Below, in pieces: positions 45,064 to 53,915 of a stretch of DNA of 64,000 nt; the stretch's first letter is position 1; every line of letters starts with the position of its first letter. Location of the stretch: assembly GCF_900454495.1 (NCBI RefSeq), contig NZ_UGSI01000001.1:2480001-2544000 (forward strand), written 5' to 3'. The stretch is from Paenibacillus macerans. GTDB taxonomy: Bacteria > Bacillota > Bacilli > Paenibacillales > Paenibacillaceae. The notes below the pieces were generated by a model. That model was not told the DNA's origin, made no database searches, and saw only the letters and a program-made list of their open reading frames with translations. A program made the position numbers and the translations under genes.

Positions 45064-46638
45064 TTATAACTCCCTGTATACAAAATAATCGAAATCCGCA
45101 TTTTTGCGAGTACCGCTTAAATCCTGCACGCACATTCCAACGAACGTTCCCGTGAATCGGAGCGGGTTGGCGCTGTCATCCGAAAGGTGGAGGATATTGA
45201 TTTCCGGGCCTACCGGCTTCCATTCGGAACCAGTGGCAGCATACGAAAACTGCAATTTCTCCCGGTTTACCACCGCCTTCAACTTGATTGGACCCTCAGC
45301 CGGAAGCGGAACATCGGCTTCAAGAACCTCATTGTACTCCCCTCCTGCGGTTCGAATGATCCCAAGCCCCCTTCCCGTCCCTTCCAAATGCGTTATTCTT
45401 AAGTACACGTAATCATCCGTATCATAATAGAGAATTAAGCCGGCCATTTGCTGAAAGTGCTCCGGGTTGAACTCGAGCTCCGTCTCGGCCTCGCAGCAAA
45501 ATGCCTGCTGCCGGCGAGCCACAAGGCTTTGTCTATGCCATGAGCTTAGCGATTCCATCCCCCTTAGACGCAAGTACCCTTTCTTTTCACTTAAGGAGAG
45601 CCAGCTTGAATCCGGCGGAATGCGAAGCGTGTTCCACTGGATACGAAGCTGCGGTTCGTCAAAATCATCTCTTTCAGGTTCGGTCTCAAACGGGTGAGCC
45701 GGCAGATTCGGAGCTTTCACCTCTAAGCTTGGAATATTCCCCGCGCCATCCAGCCGCAGCCAATCGTCTTCATCCCAATAGCAGCGCTGCAGCGCCGTTT
45801 CCCGGCCCAGGGTGCAATAGCGTTCCGCCGTAGGTCTTGCGCAAAGATGGGCTATATACCACTCGCCCGTTTGGGTTTCGACCAATGACGCATGTCCCGC
45901 CTTTTGGAGCGGCAGTTCGGGATGGCTGAAGCTGGTCAGAATCGGGTTATGGGGAGCCACCTCATAAGGCCCGAAAATAGAAGTCGATCTTGCCAGGGTG
46001 GCGGCGTGCTCGTATTTCGTTCCGCCCTCGGCGGTTAGCAGATAGTAATAGCCATTACGCTTGTAGAGATGCGGACCTTCCGTATACCCAAGCTCGGTTC
46101 CTTGAAAAATGTTGGTCACCGGGCCGATTAATTTTTTCTCCGCTGGAGCGTATTCCTGAATGACAATCCCTGCGAACTGGTTTCTCCCTTTGCGGAAATC
46201 CCAGATCATATTCAACAGCCATTTGCGGCCGTCATCATCATGAAACAGCGAAGGATCAAAGCCGCTGCTGTTTAAATAAACGGGTTCCGACCACGGACCC
46301 ATGATATCGGTTGAAGTCACCAAATAGTTATGCGTATCCTTGAAGGCCCCTTTGCGTGACTTGACATTCGTATAAATTAAGTAAAAGATCCCGTTGTCAT
46401 AACTCAGACAAGGCGCCCAGACTCCCCCGGAATTTACGTTGCCCAGCATATCAAGCTGGGATGTCCGATTGAGCGGATGGGTCAACACTCTCCAGTGAAT
46501 CAAATCCTTGGAATGATGAATTTGGATCCCGGGAAACCACTCGAAGGTCGATGTGGCGATATAATAATCGTCTCCGACGCGAAGAATCGAGGGATCGGGG
46601 TTAAAGCCGCGCAATACGGGATTAATAATATAGCTCAT
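45064..46638 (-). CDS. GH43-family beta-xylosidase/alpha-arabinofuranosidase
   Basis: 524 residues from ATG at 46638, after GGAGGAG; a 53-codon upstream extension is rejected. Five-bladed propeller catalytic domain 1-310 with base D15 (FNPDPSILRVG), D in GFDPSLFHDD near 130 and acid E in YTEGPHLYKR near 185; a C-terminal beta-sandwich (residues 330-524) typical of GH43 xylosidases. No signal peptide, so it trims xylose or arabinose from imported oligosaccharides. Last gene of the locus. Confidence 0.93.
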   Translation of the reverse strand: MSYIINPVLRGFNPDPSILRVGDDYYIATSTFEWFPGIQIHHSKDLIHWRVLTHPLNRTSQLDMLGNVNSGGVWAPCLSYDNGIFYLIYTNVKSRKGAFKDTHNYLVTSTDIMGPWSEPVYLNSSGFDPSLFHDDDGRKWLLNMIWDFRKGRNQFAGIVIQEYAPAEKKLIGPVTNIFQGTELGYTEGPHLYKRNGYYYLLTAEGGTKYEHAATLARSTSIFGPYEVAPHNPILTSFSHPELPLQKAGHASLVETQTGEWYIAHLCARPTAERYCTLGRETALQRCYWDEDDWLRLDGAGNIPSLEVKAPNLPAHPFETEPERDDFDEPQLRIQWNTLRIPPDSSWLSLSEKKGYLRLRGMESLSSWHRQSLVARRQQAFCCEAETELEFNPEHFQQMAGLILYYDTDDYVYLRITHLEGTGRGLGIIRTAGGEYNEVLEADVPLPAEGPIKLKAVVNREKLQFSYAATGSEWKPVGPEINILHLSDDSANPLRFTGTFVGMCVQDLSGTRKNADFDYFVYREL

Positions 46639-46675
46639 CGGACTCCTCCTACAAATTGTTTCATTTCCCCTCATT

Positions 46676-47542
46676 TTAAGAAAGCTCGATGACGCATACT
46701 TCAAAGGGCTGCATCGGGAAACCGCCTTGCAGTACTTTTTCCGTGAGCAGATCGCGCTTGGGGCTTCGAAAGACGACCGTCTGCTCCGTATGGGCATAGT
46801 TCATTAAAAAGGCATAGCTTTTTTGCGTTTTTTCATGCGTGCGGATGGCCAACTCTACATCCTCAGGCAACTCGGCCCATTCCGCAGCCGGGGACGTCAG
46901 TCCAATCTCGTCAAGCAGCGCGCCGGCTACCGCTTCGGTAAACACGCTTCCGTAGTAATACGTGCTCCCTTCGCCACGCTTGCATCGTACGAGAGCAGGC
47001 TTGCCCGCATAATATTCGGATGCATAAGCAGCCAGCACTTCGGCGCTGTCCGATGTCACGCGCAAAATGTCGGCAAAGGTGTCTCCTTTAAGGACAGCGC
47101 CGCCTTCCCATTGTATATCCGGCGCCTGCTGCAGCGGTCCGATCAGCGTAAAGTCCTCCACCTCAATCCCGCACAAATCGGCAAGCGGTCCCGGAAACGG
47201 CAGCATATAGCACTGTCCCGTCATGTCCTTGTAGCCGCTGCGGCAGCCGAGCACAAGTAGCCCCCCGCCCTCGACGGCGCGTTCGGCTCCACAAAAAACA
47301 GGGTATTCCCCCGACAAACCCATGAGGTCCAACAGAAGCTCGATTTCCTTCACACTGTCCATCATTGAGGTTTGACTTCTCTCCTCGCCGAAATGGGCAC
47401 CAATCAAGCCTTTCATGATAAATTGGGGCGATAACAGTGCGTGAACGATTGCATATTGGTCGTCTGCTTCGTTCTTGGCATCACTGTTCACGATCAAACG
47501 GATTTTTTTAAGGTCTGGCACATTAAATGTATGCTTCATCAT
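46676..47542 (-). CDS. In-frame chimera: nucleoside-hydrolase N-terminus joined to GH42 beta-galactosidase C-terminus
   Basis: 288 residues from ATG at 47542, eight bases after AAAGG. Residues 15-90 match the nucleoside hydrolase start, including the metal-site LIVNSDAKNEADDQYAIVHA and GEYPVFCGAERAVEGG. From about residue 92 the sequence becomes the end of a GH42 beta-galactosidase: GGGLLVLGCRSGYKDMTGQC, then the trimerisation-domain end FPGPLADLCGIEVEDFTLI and the C-terminal beta domain. Both parents' catalytic cores are incomplete: the hydrolase lacks its C-terminal two thirds and the GH42 lacks its TIM barrel. It is open without frameshift, so either a decayed deletion product or a retained binding-only protein. 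Confidence 0.8.
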   Translation of the reverse strand: MMKHTFNVPDLKKIRLIVNSDAKNEADDQYAIVHALLSPQFIMKGLIGAHFGEERSQTSMMDSVKEIELLLDLMGLSGEYPVFCGAERAVEGGGLLVLGCRSGYKDMTGQCYMLPFPGPLADLCGIEVEDFTLIGPLQQAPDIQWEGGAVLKGDTFADILRVTSDSAEVLAAYASEYYAGKPALVRCKRGEGSTYYYGSVFTEAVAGALLDEIGLTSPAAEWAELPEDVELAIRTHEKTQKSYAFLMNYAHTEQTVVFRSPKRDLLTEKVLQGGFPMQPFEVCVIELS

Positions 47543-47607
47543 AAATGGCACCTTTCTTATCCTTATTGATGTCGCGGCAGATGGAAAATAATCCGTACGT
47601 ACCATTC

Positions 47608-50259
47608 TCAAGCACACCAAACCCGAACGGGCCCGATCAGTCCGCTAGGTTCCTGCTGCGCAAAGGACGACAAGAAGTCGCGTTGTTCTTTGACCAACGT
47701 ATTCGTAACTTCAATGACCAGCTTGTTATTGCCCTTCTTAAGCAGACCGTTGATTTCAAAGCGATAAGGCGGACAGATGCGGACACCTATGTGCTCGCCG
47801 TTTAACCATACTTCCGCTGTTTCATAGACCTCGCCCAAATCCAGCAAAGCCCCGTTCGCGGTTTCGTCCCACTCAAATTCCGTTTCATAACGGAAGGTGC
47901 CCGTAAATCGCGGCAAACCATCAGGCCCGCTCATATTCGGTAGAGCCGTTACCTTTCCCCATTCCTGGAAATGAGGATACGCTTCAGCTTTAGCGAGGGA
48001 TATGGTCCATTCGCCGGCAAGCTCCACCCCCGAACCCGTCGCATAGCGTGCCGGCGCGGCTGCATAACCTTCAAGCGCGGTGCCATGGAGCAGTACGATA
48101 GATTCATAGGGATGGAGGACAAGATGCACCGTTCCCGCGTCATCCCCCTCGGCCGCTTCCACGCGGGTCAATCGATTCAGGAAGGCGTCATAGGCATATA
48201 CAGCGCCTTGGACAGGCAAAACCAGCTTCGTACGAATCGTTTGCTGCGGGTGTTCGTTAAAGAACATAAACACATCCAAATCGTCATGGCTGTAGTGATA
48301 ACTCCGCAAATACGGCTCATATTGGTCAACTCTAATATCGAAATGTCCGTCTATAATAAGGTCTTGCGCCAGTTTATCCAATAAAACGGCCTTCACATTC
48401 CGGTGACCGGCAAGCTCGGACAGTTCGGCGGATACATCCTCCCCCTCGCTCGATCTTAGCGGCAGCCCGTCAACAAAACGAACGGCAAGCCCCTGTTCGG
48501 CAAACTCGGCCAAACTCCGGACCGTCGCCGCCGGAAGCGCTTCTGCATAAGGTACGATCAAGCACTTATAATCCTCGCGATGAACATGCAGCTTGCCGCC
48601 CTTGACGGTGGCCGCTTCCAAAAGAACATCGATAGGCAGAACGTCGCAGTCGATCTGATGCTGCATCAATTCCTTCACCGGCTTATGAAAATACATTGCT
48701 TTCCCGGACCATTCGGCTTCAGCGTGATACACGACGGCCGCGGTCGCCACATGCCTGCCTTCCGAAATCAGGTGACTGATCCGATTGATATACCGATTTA
48801 AATGCTTGTAGTAACGGTACTGCGGATTTTTCCCGCTTGCGTACATATGCGGTGGACAATCCGGATCCGGAAAAGCTTTTTGGGTAAAAGCATGCGGGAC
48901 AAACTGGTTGACGCCGCGAACCAGCATATGGTCGGTGAGCCATTTCATCAGCTTTAACCCTTCCGTCCAGCCATACGCCCCATACAGCTCGCACATCGTC
49001 CGGCCTTGTTTTTTCGGATCAATATGTCCGAGCGACACGCCAAGCTTAGCGAGGCCATAGTGGTAGAATTCACTATCCGTCTCTCCGGTTGGCTGGCGGT
49101 AAGACAATTCATCGAAGCCGGGAACGATCTGCCACAGCACCACATCAAGGCCCGACATGTCTTGCCCCCAGAGCGAGCGGAAGAAGTGTCCGGCGCCGGA
49201 ACCAAGTCTGGCATGAACGTTGTTGTCTTCCAGGACATGCCCGATGTATTCTACGCCGCGGGCTCTGCACCATGCACCGATTTGGCTGCAGAAATGGTCC
49301 GCATAAAGCTTGCTGACGATATTCATATAGGTGTACCGTACGATATTGGATTGTTCTCCCGCATCCTCCCAGAGAAGATATAGACATTTACGGTAATCAT
49401 CCCCCAGCGCCTGTTCGAGCAGGGCCGGCATCTCCCGGCTCCAGGGAAGCGGAACTCCCCGTTTTCCAGGCTTCGAATCGAAATCAAAGGTTGCCGGGTC
49501 ATTATAAAATCCAGGCTCATCCGAGAAAAAACCGGCAATCGTCTTTCCGAAATCCTCCCCATACCGTTCGTAAAAAGCTTCATACACCGTATCAAGCAAA
49601 ATGCGCACCGATTCCCGGTCCAGCGGGTTCAAATAATCTTCCTGGGCCTTGCTGCCGCCATCCTTATTTTCCGAAAGAACAAATACCCGCCAATACCCTT
49701 CAGGGATATCCCAATAAAGGATACCGTCATGCACAAGGTCGGTTAAATCAACACGGTCACCCAGCAATACTCCATTAGCTGGATCGCGGCGGACCGCGAC
49801 CACCGAAACCAGCTTATTTTTGCCGCTCGCGTGTTGGGGCTCAGAGATCGTTGGCCGAAGTCCGCACATTAATAAAGTGTCCACTAACAAAGACGCCCCT
49901 TTGGCAGGACCGATCGTATCGACATAACGTTCCCCCAAAAACACCCGGTGAAGCTCCGCAGGAGCCTCCTTCACTTTGCCTCCCGCATGTCCCGTTGGAA
50001 AATGATCGTCATCAAGAATCCATACCTTCATGCCCCGCTTCCGGGCTTCCTCCATAATAATGTCCATATCCTTCCACCATTTCGGCCCTAGAAAATCCGG
50101 ATGAGGCCGGGACTCCACGCACACGGCGCCGATTCCGGCTTCATGAACACGGGCCATTTCTTCCCGAATCGCCTGCTCCTCCTCGCCATGCTGCCAGAGA
50201 AATGGAAGAATATAATTTTGTTCTTGACCCTCAAGCACTTCTTGTAAACGTTTGTTCAT
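47608..50259 (-). CDS. Large glycoside hydrolase, GH106-like, with GH2-type sugar-binding C-terminus
   Basis: 883 residues from ATG at 50259 with AGGGGG upstream; a TTG six codons earlier is less likely. The N-terminal half has a TIM-barrel pattern starting ILPFLWQHGEEEQAIREEM and EAGIGAVCVESRPHPDF, with acidic FSDEPGFYND near residue 245. A C-terminal galactose-binding-like jelly roll (residues 770-870, ALLDLGEVYETAEVWLNGE) resembles GH2 and GH106 sugar-binding domains. Relatives are mostly called alpha-L-rhamnosidases; the activity here is uncertain. No signal peptide. Confidence 0.75.
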   Translation of the reverse strand: MNKRLQEVLEGQEQNYILPFLWQHGEEEQAIREEMARVHEAGIGAVCVESRPHPDFLGPKWWKDMDIIMEEARKRGMKVWILDDDHFPTGHAGGKVKEAPAELHRVFLGERYVDTIGPAKGASLLVDTLLMCGLRPTISEPQHASGKNKLVSVVAVRRDPANGVLLGDRVDLTDLVHDGILYWDIPEGYWRVFVLSENKDGGSKAQEDYLNPLDRESVRILLDTVYEAFYERYGEDFGKTIAGFFSDEPGFYNDPATFDFDSKPGKRGVPLPWSREMPALLEQALGDDYRKCLYLLWEDAGEQSNIVRYTYMNIVSKLYADHFCSQIGAWCRARGVEYIGHVLEDNNVHARLGSGAGHFFRSLWGQDMSGLDVVLWQIVPGFDELSYRQPTGETDSEFYHYGLAKLGVSLGHIDPKKQGRTMCELYGAYGWTEGLKLMKWLTDHMLVRGVNQFVPHAFTQKAFPDPDCPPHMYASGKNPQYRYYKHLNRYINRISHLISEGRHVATAAVVYHAEAEWSGKAMYFHKPVKELMQHQIDCDVLPIDVLLEAATVKGGKLHVHREDYKCLIVPYAEALPAATVRSLAEFAEQGLAVRFVDGLPLRSSEGEDVSAELSELAGHRNVKAVLLDKLAQDLIIDGHFDIRVDQYEPYLRSYHYSHDDLDVFMFFNEHPQQTIRTKLVLPVQGAVYAYDAFLNRLTRVEAAEGDDAGTVHLVLHPYESIVLLHGTALEGYAAAPARYATGSGVELAGEWTISLAKAEAYPHFQEWGKVTALPNMSGPDGLPRFTGTFRYETEFEWDETANGALLDLGEVYETAEVWLNGEHIGVRICPPYRFEINGLLKKGNNKLVIEVTNTLVKEQRDFLSSFAQQEPSGLIGPVRVWCA

Positions 50260-50324
50260 GATTGCCCCCTGTTTCAACTTAGTTTCAGCCTTTCAGATGC
50301 CGCAGCTTAGATGTAGATGGAAAT

Positions 50325-50357
50325 ATCCGCCCGACTTCAAAGGGATGCCGGGCGGAT
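50325..50357 (-). other. Stable hairpin between binding-protein and glycosidase genes
   Basis: ATCCGCCCG (50325-50333) pairs perfectly with CGGGCGGAT (50349-50357) just after the binding-protein stop. There is no T run, so it more likely protects the importer mRNA's 3' end and reduces read-through than fully terminates. Confidence 0.6.
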
Positions 50358-50373
50358 AGACTTGTTCGGGTAA

Positions 50374-51957
50374 TTATCTTTTCACTTTCGCGTACCATTC
50401 TCTAGCACGCTTTGTCACTTCTTCGCCGCCCGATTGATACCACTTATCGACGAATTCGTCGAACTTGCTGATCGGATATTGGCCAATAATGATCTTGGTG
50501 GCGTATTCCACGTACAGCGTGCGATTGTTAATGTCCGGGTAGCCATCGTAGACGCTGGCCGGCATGCCGTCACCGGCGATGATTTTGGCGTACTTCTGAG
50601 CTTCCTGCATATTCCGGTTCACTTGATCAATGGCCCACATTCGATCTTCCGAAGCGGTGCTCTTGTTCAGATCGATCATGAAATCAAGGGTGGATATTTT
50701 GGCATACGGATCGAGAATCCGGTTTTCCTGCGTGCTCTTGTCGTCCGGAAGCAAGGTCGCTTTGCCATCCTTTAGGGTATGATGCATTCCTTCCACCCCA
50801 AGGTACAGATCCTTCCAATTTTTCTTATCGTACATATTGTTCAACAGCTTCATGGTGGCCATCAGCTTCTCCTCATCCTTGTTGTTCTTGACCACCCAGG
50901 CCGGCGGCGTAAATCTCTTCCATGTATAAAAGCCCTTATAGCCTTCGGCTTCCGGTACAGGGAGTACGGTAAATTCTGCCTTCACGCCGGTGTTCTTATA
51001 TAAATTTTCTAAAGGCAAATAGCCGGACTCTACCCAGTGAAAATAGTTTCCTACCCTATCCGAATGAATCTTGCCGTCCCACTTATCCTTGGTGTTCAAC
51101 AGCGATTCCTTGTCGATTAATCCTTCCTTGTACAGCTTGGATAGGAACTCCAAAGCCGCTTTCATATTGGGAGTCACCGCGGAATAAGTCAGCTCGCCGC
51201 CATAAATGTCCCAGTCCGGATAACCTTCGAACATGGCTACCCCATACATGGCGAACAAATGATCCATCCAGCGCGCTTCCTCCCGGCCGCCGGTCGGAAG
51301 CTCATCCTTCTGGCCGTTGCCGTTAGGATCCTTGTCCCTGAACGCCTCCAAAACCTTAACGTATTCGTCTTGGGTCTTCGGCATCTGCAGCCCCAGCTTA
51401 TCGAGCCAGTCCTGGCGGATCATACCGGCATATCTTCCGTAGTCCACCACACCGGGGATATAGTAGATTCTCCCTTGACCGGTAGGATCGTTGGCCTTAA
51501 CAATATCCCACATATCCTGCGGAATGGCATTCCATAAATTCGGCGCATATTGAGGCAACAAATCAGTCAGATCGGCGATCGCCCCGTTTTTAGCCAAGCT
51601 GTCTTCAATGCCCTGCTGGGGCAAGAACAAGTCGGGCATTTCCCCTGCGGCGATTTTCAGGTTCAACTGATTCAGGTAGTTGGTGCCCCCGTTCCATTCC
51701 ACATACGGATGAATGACGCCGACGCCAAGCTTTTCTTTATAAAATTCATACAGCTTGCTGCCCTTTTCGATCGGTTTATATCCGATGTTGGTGCCCCACA
51801 CTTCAATATCGACAACTTCATCCCCGCTGGAGTTCTGGTTCTGGTTCGCAGCCGCTGAACCTTCGGAAGCGTTTTTGTTTCCGCCGCAACCCGTTAATAC
51901 AGTGGTTATTGCAAGAATGCTTGTCGCCAGCAATAGGCTGATCTTTTTAAGTTTCAT
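50374..51957 (-). CDS. LplA-type oligosaccharide-binding lipoprotein
   Basis: 527 residues. Signal peptide with lipobox TVLTGC and cysteine at residue 24; solute-binding fold after a Ser/Asn/Gln-rich linker (NQNQNSSG). Segments WGTNIGYKPIEKGSKLYEF and ITDLLPQYAPNLWNAIP are typical of large firmicute oligosaccharide-binding proteins. ATG at 51957 follows AGGGGGAAA. Third gene of the importer. Confidence 0.92.
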   Translation of the reverse strand: MKLKKISLLLATSILAITTVLTGCGGNKNASEGSAAANQNQNSSGDEVVDIEVWGTNIGYKPIEKGSKLYEFYKEKLGVGVIHPYVEWNGGTNYLNQLNLKIAAGEMPDLFLPQQGIEDSLAKNGAIADLTDLLPQYAPNLWNAIPQDMWDIVKANDPTGQGRIYYIPGVVDYGRYAGMIRQDWLDKLGLQMPKTQDEYVKVLEAFRDKDPNGNGQKDELPTGGREEARWMDHLFAMYGVAMFEGYPDWDIYGGELTYSAVTPNMKAALEFLSKLYKEGLIDKESLLNTKDKWDGKIHSDRVGNYFHWVESGYLPLENLYKNTGVKAEFTVLPVPEAEGYKGFYTWKRFTPPAWVVKNNKDEEKLMATMKLLNNMYDKKNWKDLYLGVEGMHHTLKDGKATLLPDDKSTQENRILDPYAKISTLDFMIDLNKSTASEDRMWAIDQVNRNMQEAQKYAKIIAGDGMPASVYDGYPDINNRTLYVEYATKIIIGQYPISKFDEFVDKWYQSGGEEVTKRAREWYAKVKR

Positions 51958-51975
51958 ACTGTTTCCCCCTTTTAA

Positions 51976-52845
51976 TTACCCTTTTACGGAGCCGATCATG
52001 GCTCCTTTAACGAAATATTTCTGCAGGAAAGGATACACCAGAATGATCGGGATGATCGCAAAAATCACGGTCGCCGCTCTTAAAGTCCGCTCGTTATAGT
52101 TAAGATCAGCCGTGGTCGGGGCACCGGCCATAATCACGTTACCGTCGGTGATGAACTGCCGGATCTTAATCTGCAGCGGAAACCAGTCCGGATTCTGCAA
52201 GAAGAAAAGCGGATGCTGGAACTGATTCCATAACACCACACCGTAGAATAAAGCGAGGGTCGCCAGTACAGCCTTGGATAGCGGAAGCACGAATTGGAAC
52301 AGCATCCGGAAATATCCGCAGCCCTCAAGAAAGGCGGCCTCCTCCAATTCCTTGGAGAATTGCTTGAAGAAGGTCCTCATGATGATTAAATTGAACGGAT
52401 TCAGAATATGCGGTATGACCAGGACCAATGGATTATCATAAAGGCCAACGCCGCGGACTGTCAGGAAATAAGGCACAATCGGCGCTTTAAAGATCATGGC
52501 AATCACAACTAGCACCATAATCACGGAACCCCAGCGGAACTCGGGCTTCGACAGCGGGTAGGCGAACAAGGCGGTCATCAGGAGCGCCAACACCGTGCCG
52601 ATTAACGTCGTGCCGAGCGTCAGGAAAAACGATTTCCACAAGTCGGGACGATCGATAATATATTTCCATGAGTCTAACGTAAACTCTTTCGGCCATAACG
52701 TTACCAGATTCATATCGACAGCACTTCTGGAACTAAACGAGGTCGCAATCACGGACAGGAGCGGTATGATCGCTATAATGGAAAACAGGATAAGCAGGAC
52801 AGTTATTGCCGTACCAAATATTTTTTCCCCTCTTGATTCAGCCAT
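51976..52845 (-). CDS. Carbohydrate ABC transporter permease, LplC/YtcP type
   Basis: 289 residues, six helices. EAA loop LEEAAFLEGCGYFRMLFQF near 175 and ending KYFVKGAMIGSVKG. ATG at 52845 lies two bases after the LplB-type stop, so the two permeases are made together. Confidence 0.94.
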   Translation of the reverse strand: MAESRGEKIFGTAITVLLILFSIIAIIPLLSVIATSFSSRSAVDMNLVTLWPKEFTLDSWKYIIDRPDLWKSFFLTLGTTLIGTVLALLMTALFAYPLSKPEFRWGSVIMVLVVIAMIFKAPIVPYFLTVRGVGLYDNPLVLVIPHILNPFNLIIMRTFFKQFSKELEEAAFLEGCGYFRMLFQFVLPLSKAVLATLALFYGVVLWNQFQHPLFFLQNPDWFPLQIKIRQFITDGNVIMAGAPTTADLNYNERTLRAATVIFAIIPIILVYPFLQKYFVKGAMIGSVKG

Positions 52846-52847
52846 GC

Positions 52848-53753
52848 CTACCAGAGCCCCCCATCCGAAACCTTCTTGGACAACTTATTGAAGGTGTACA
52901 CCATAATAAACCCGATCACCGATTGAAACAGCCCTACCGCCGTGGCGAAACTGTACTGCGCTTGCTGAATGCCCGTCCGGAATACGTACGTATCCAGGAT
53001 ATCCCCTACGTTGTATGTCATCGGAGTGAGCAGATTATACACTTGATCAAAGCCAAGATCCAGGAAATTGCCGATCTCAAGCAAAAATAGCACCAGTACG
53101 GTCGGCAGCAAAAGCGGAAAGGTAATGTGGCGGATTTGCCTGAACTTGGAGGCGCCGTCGATCATCGCCGATTCATAGAGCTGCGGGTCGATCGCGCTAA
53201 TGGCGGCCATATACACCACGGTTCCCCACCCGGCATCCCTCCATATCGAAGCGAGCACATAAACAGGCCGAAAGTATGCGCTTTCTTGCATGGCCAACAC
53301 CGGTTCATGACCAAACCACCCGATGACAATGTTGAACAAGCCGCTGATCGCAAAGAAATCGAAGAGAATACCGCCCACGATCACCCAGGACAAAAAGTGC
53401 GGAATGTACAGCGCGGTCTGGATTCCTTTCTTCAGCGCCGATTTTCGAATCTCGTTGATCATCAGCGCCAGCAAAACGGGCACCGGGAAAATCAGAACGA
53501 GCTTGAAAAATCCCAGCGTCAGGGTATTGCCGAACACTCGGGCAAAGTCCGGATGGTGAAGCAAGGTGCTAAAATGTTTGAGACCTACCCAAGGACTATC
53601 AATGAAACCCCGGAAAACCGAATAATCCTTGAAGGCGATTACAGAACCGGCCAGCGGAATAAATTTAAACACAATCAGAAAAACGATTCCCGGAATCGCC
53701 ATCACATACAGCGGCCAATATACCTTCATTCGATGAAATGGAACTGCTCTCAA
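52848..53753 (-). CDS. Carbohydrate ABC transporter permease, LplB type
   Basis: 301 residues from TTG at 53753, six bases after AAGGGGGG. Six helices, EAA loop YESAMIDGASKFRQIRHI near 190. First gene of the importer and enzyme operon; a terminator and cre-like site separate it from the response regulator gene upstream. Confidence 0.93.
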   Translation of the reverse strand: MRAVPFHRMKVYWPLYVMAIPGIVFLIVFKFIPLAGSVIAFKDYSVFRGFIDSPWVGLKHFSTLLHHPDFARVFGNTLTLGFFKLVLIFPVPVLLALMINEIRKSALKKGIQTALYIPHFLSWVIVGGILFDFFAISGLFNIVIGWFGHEPVLAMQESAYFRPVYVLASIWRDAGWGTVVYMAAISAIDPQLYESAMIDGASKFRQIRHITFPLLLPTVLVLFLLEIGNFLDLGFDQVYNLLTPMTYNVGDILDTYVFRTGIQQAQYSFATAVGLFQSVIGFIMVYTFNKLSKKVSDGGLW

Positions 53754-53780
53754 TTGGTTCCCCCCTTGATATCTGGTTGT

Positions 53781-53805
53781 TGAATTCGCTTACATCTTTA
53801 CTATA
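53781..53805. promoter_or_regulatory. cre-like site and promoter of the second importer operon
   Basis: On the minus strand TGTAAGCGAATTCA (53794-53781) fits the loose cre consensus at all fixed positions. A TATAGT -10 box lies just upstream at 53805-53800, so the site would fall in the first transcribed bases. Confidence 0.6.
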
Positions 53806-53873
53806 CAATCGGGGGCAACCATCGCCAATCGGTCGTTTTTAAGTTCCAACCAGGCCATTTTTAAGGATAAATT

Positions 53874-53897
53874 AAAAACCACTCCCGCGCGGAGTGG
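53874..53897 (-). terminator. Terminator after the YesN-type response regulator
   Basis: On the minus strand CCACTCC pairs with GGAGTGG around GCGCG and is followed by TTTTTAAT, 19 bases after the stop at 53916. Confidence 0.9.
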
Positions 53898-53915
53898 CCT
53901 AACAATAAGTTTCAA

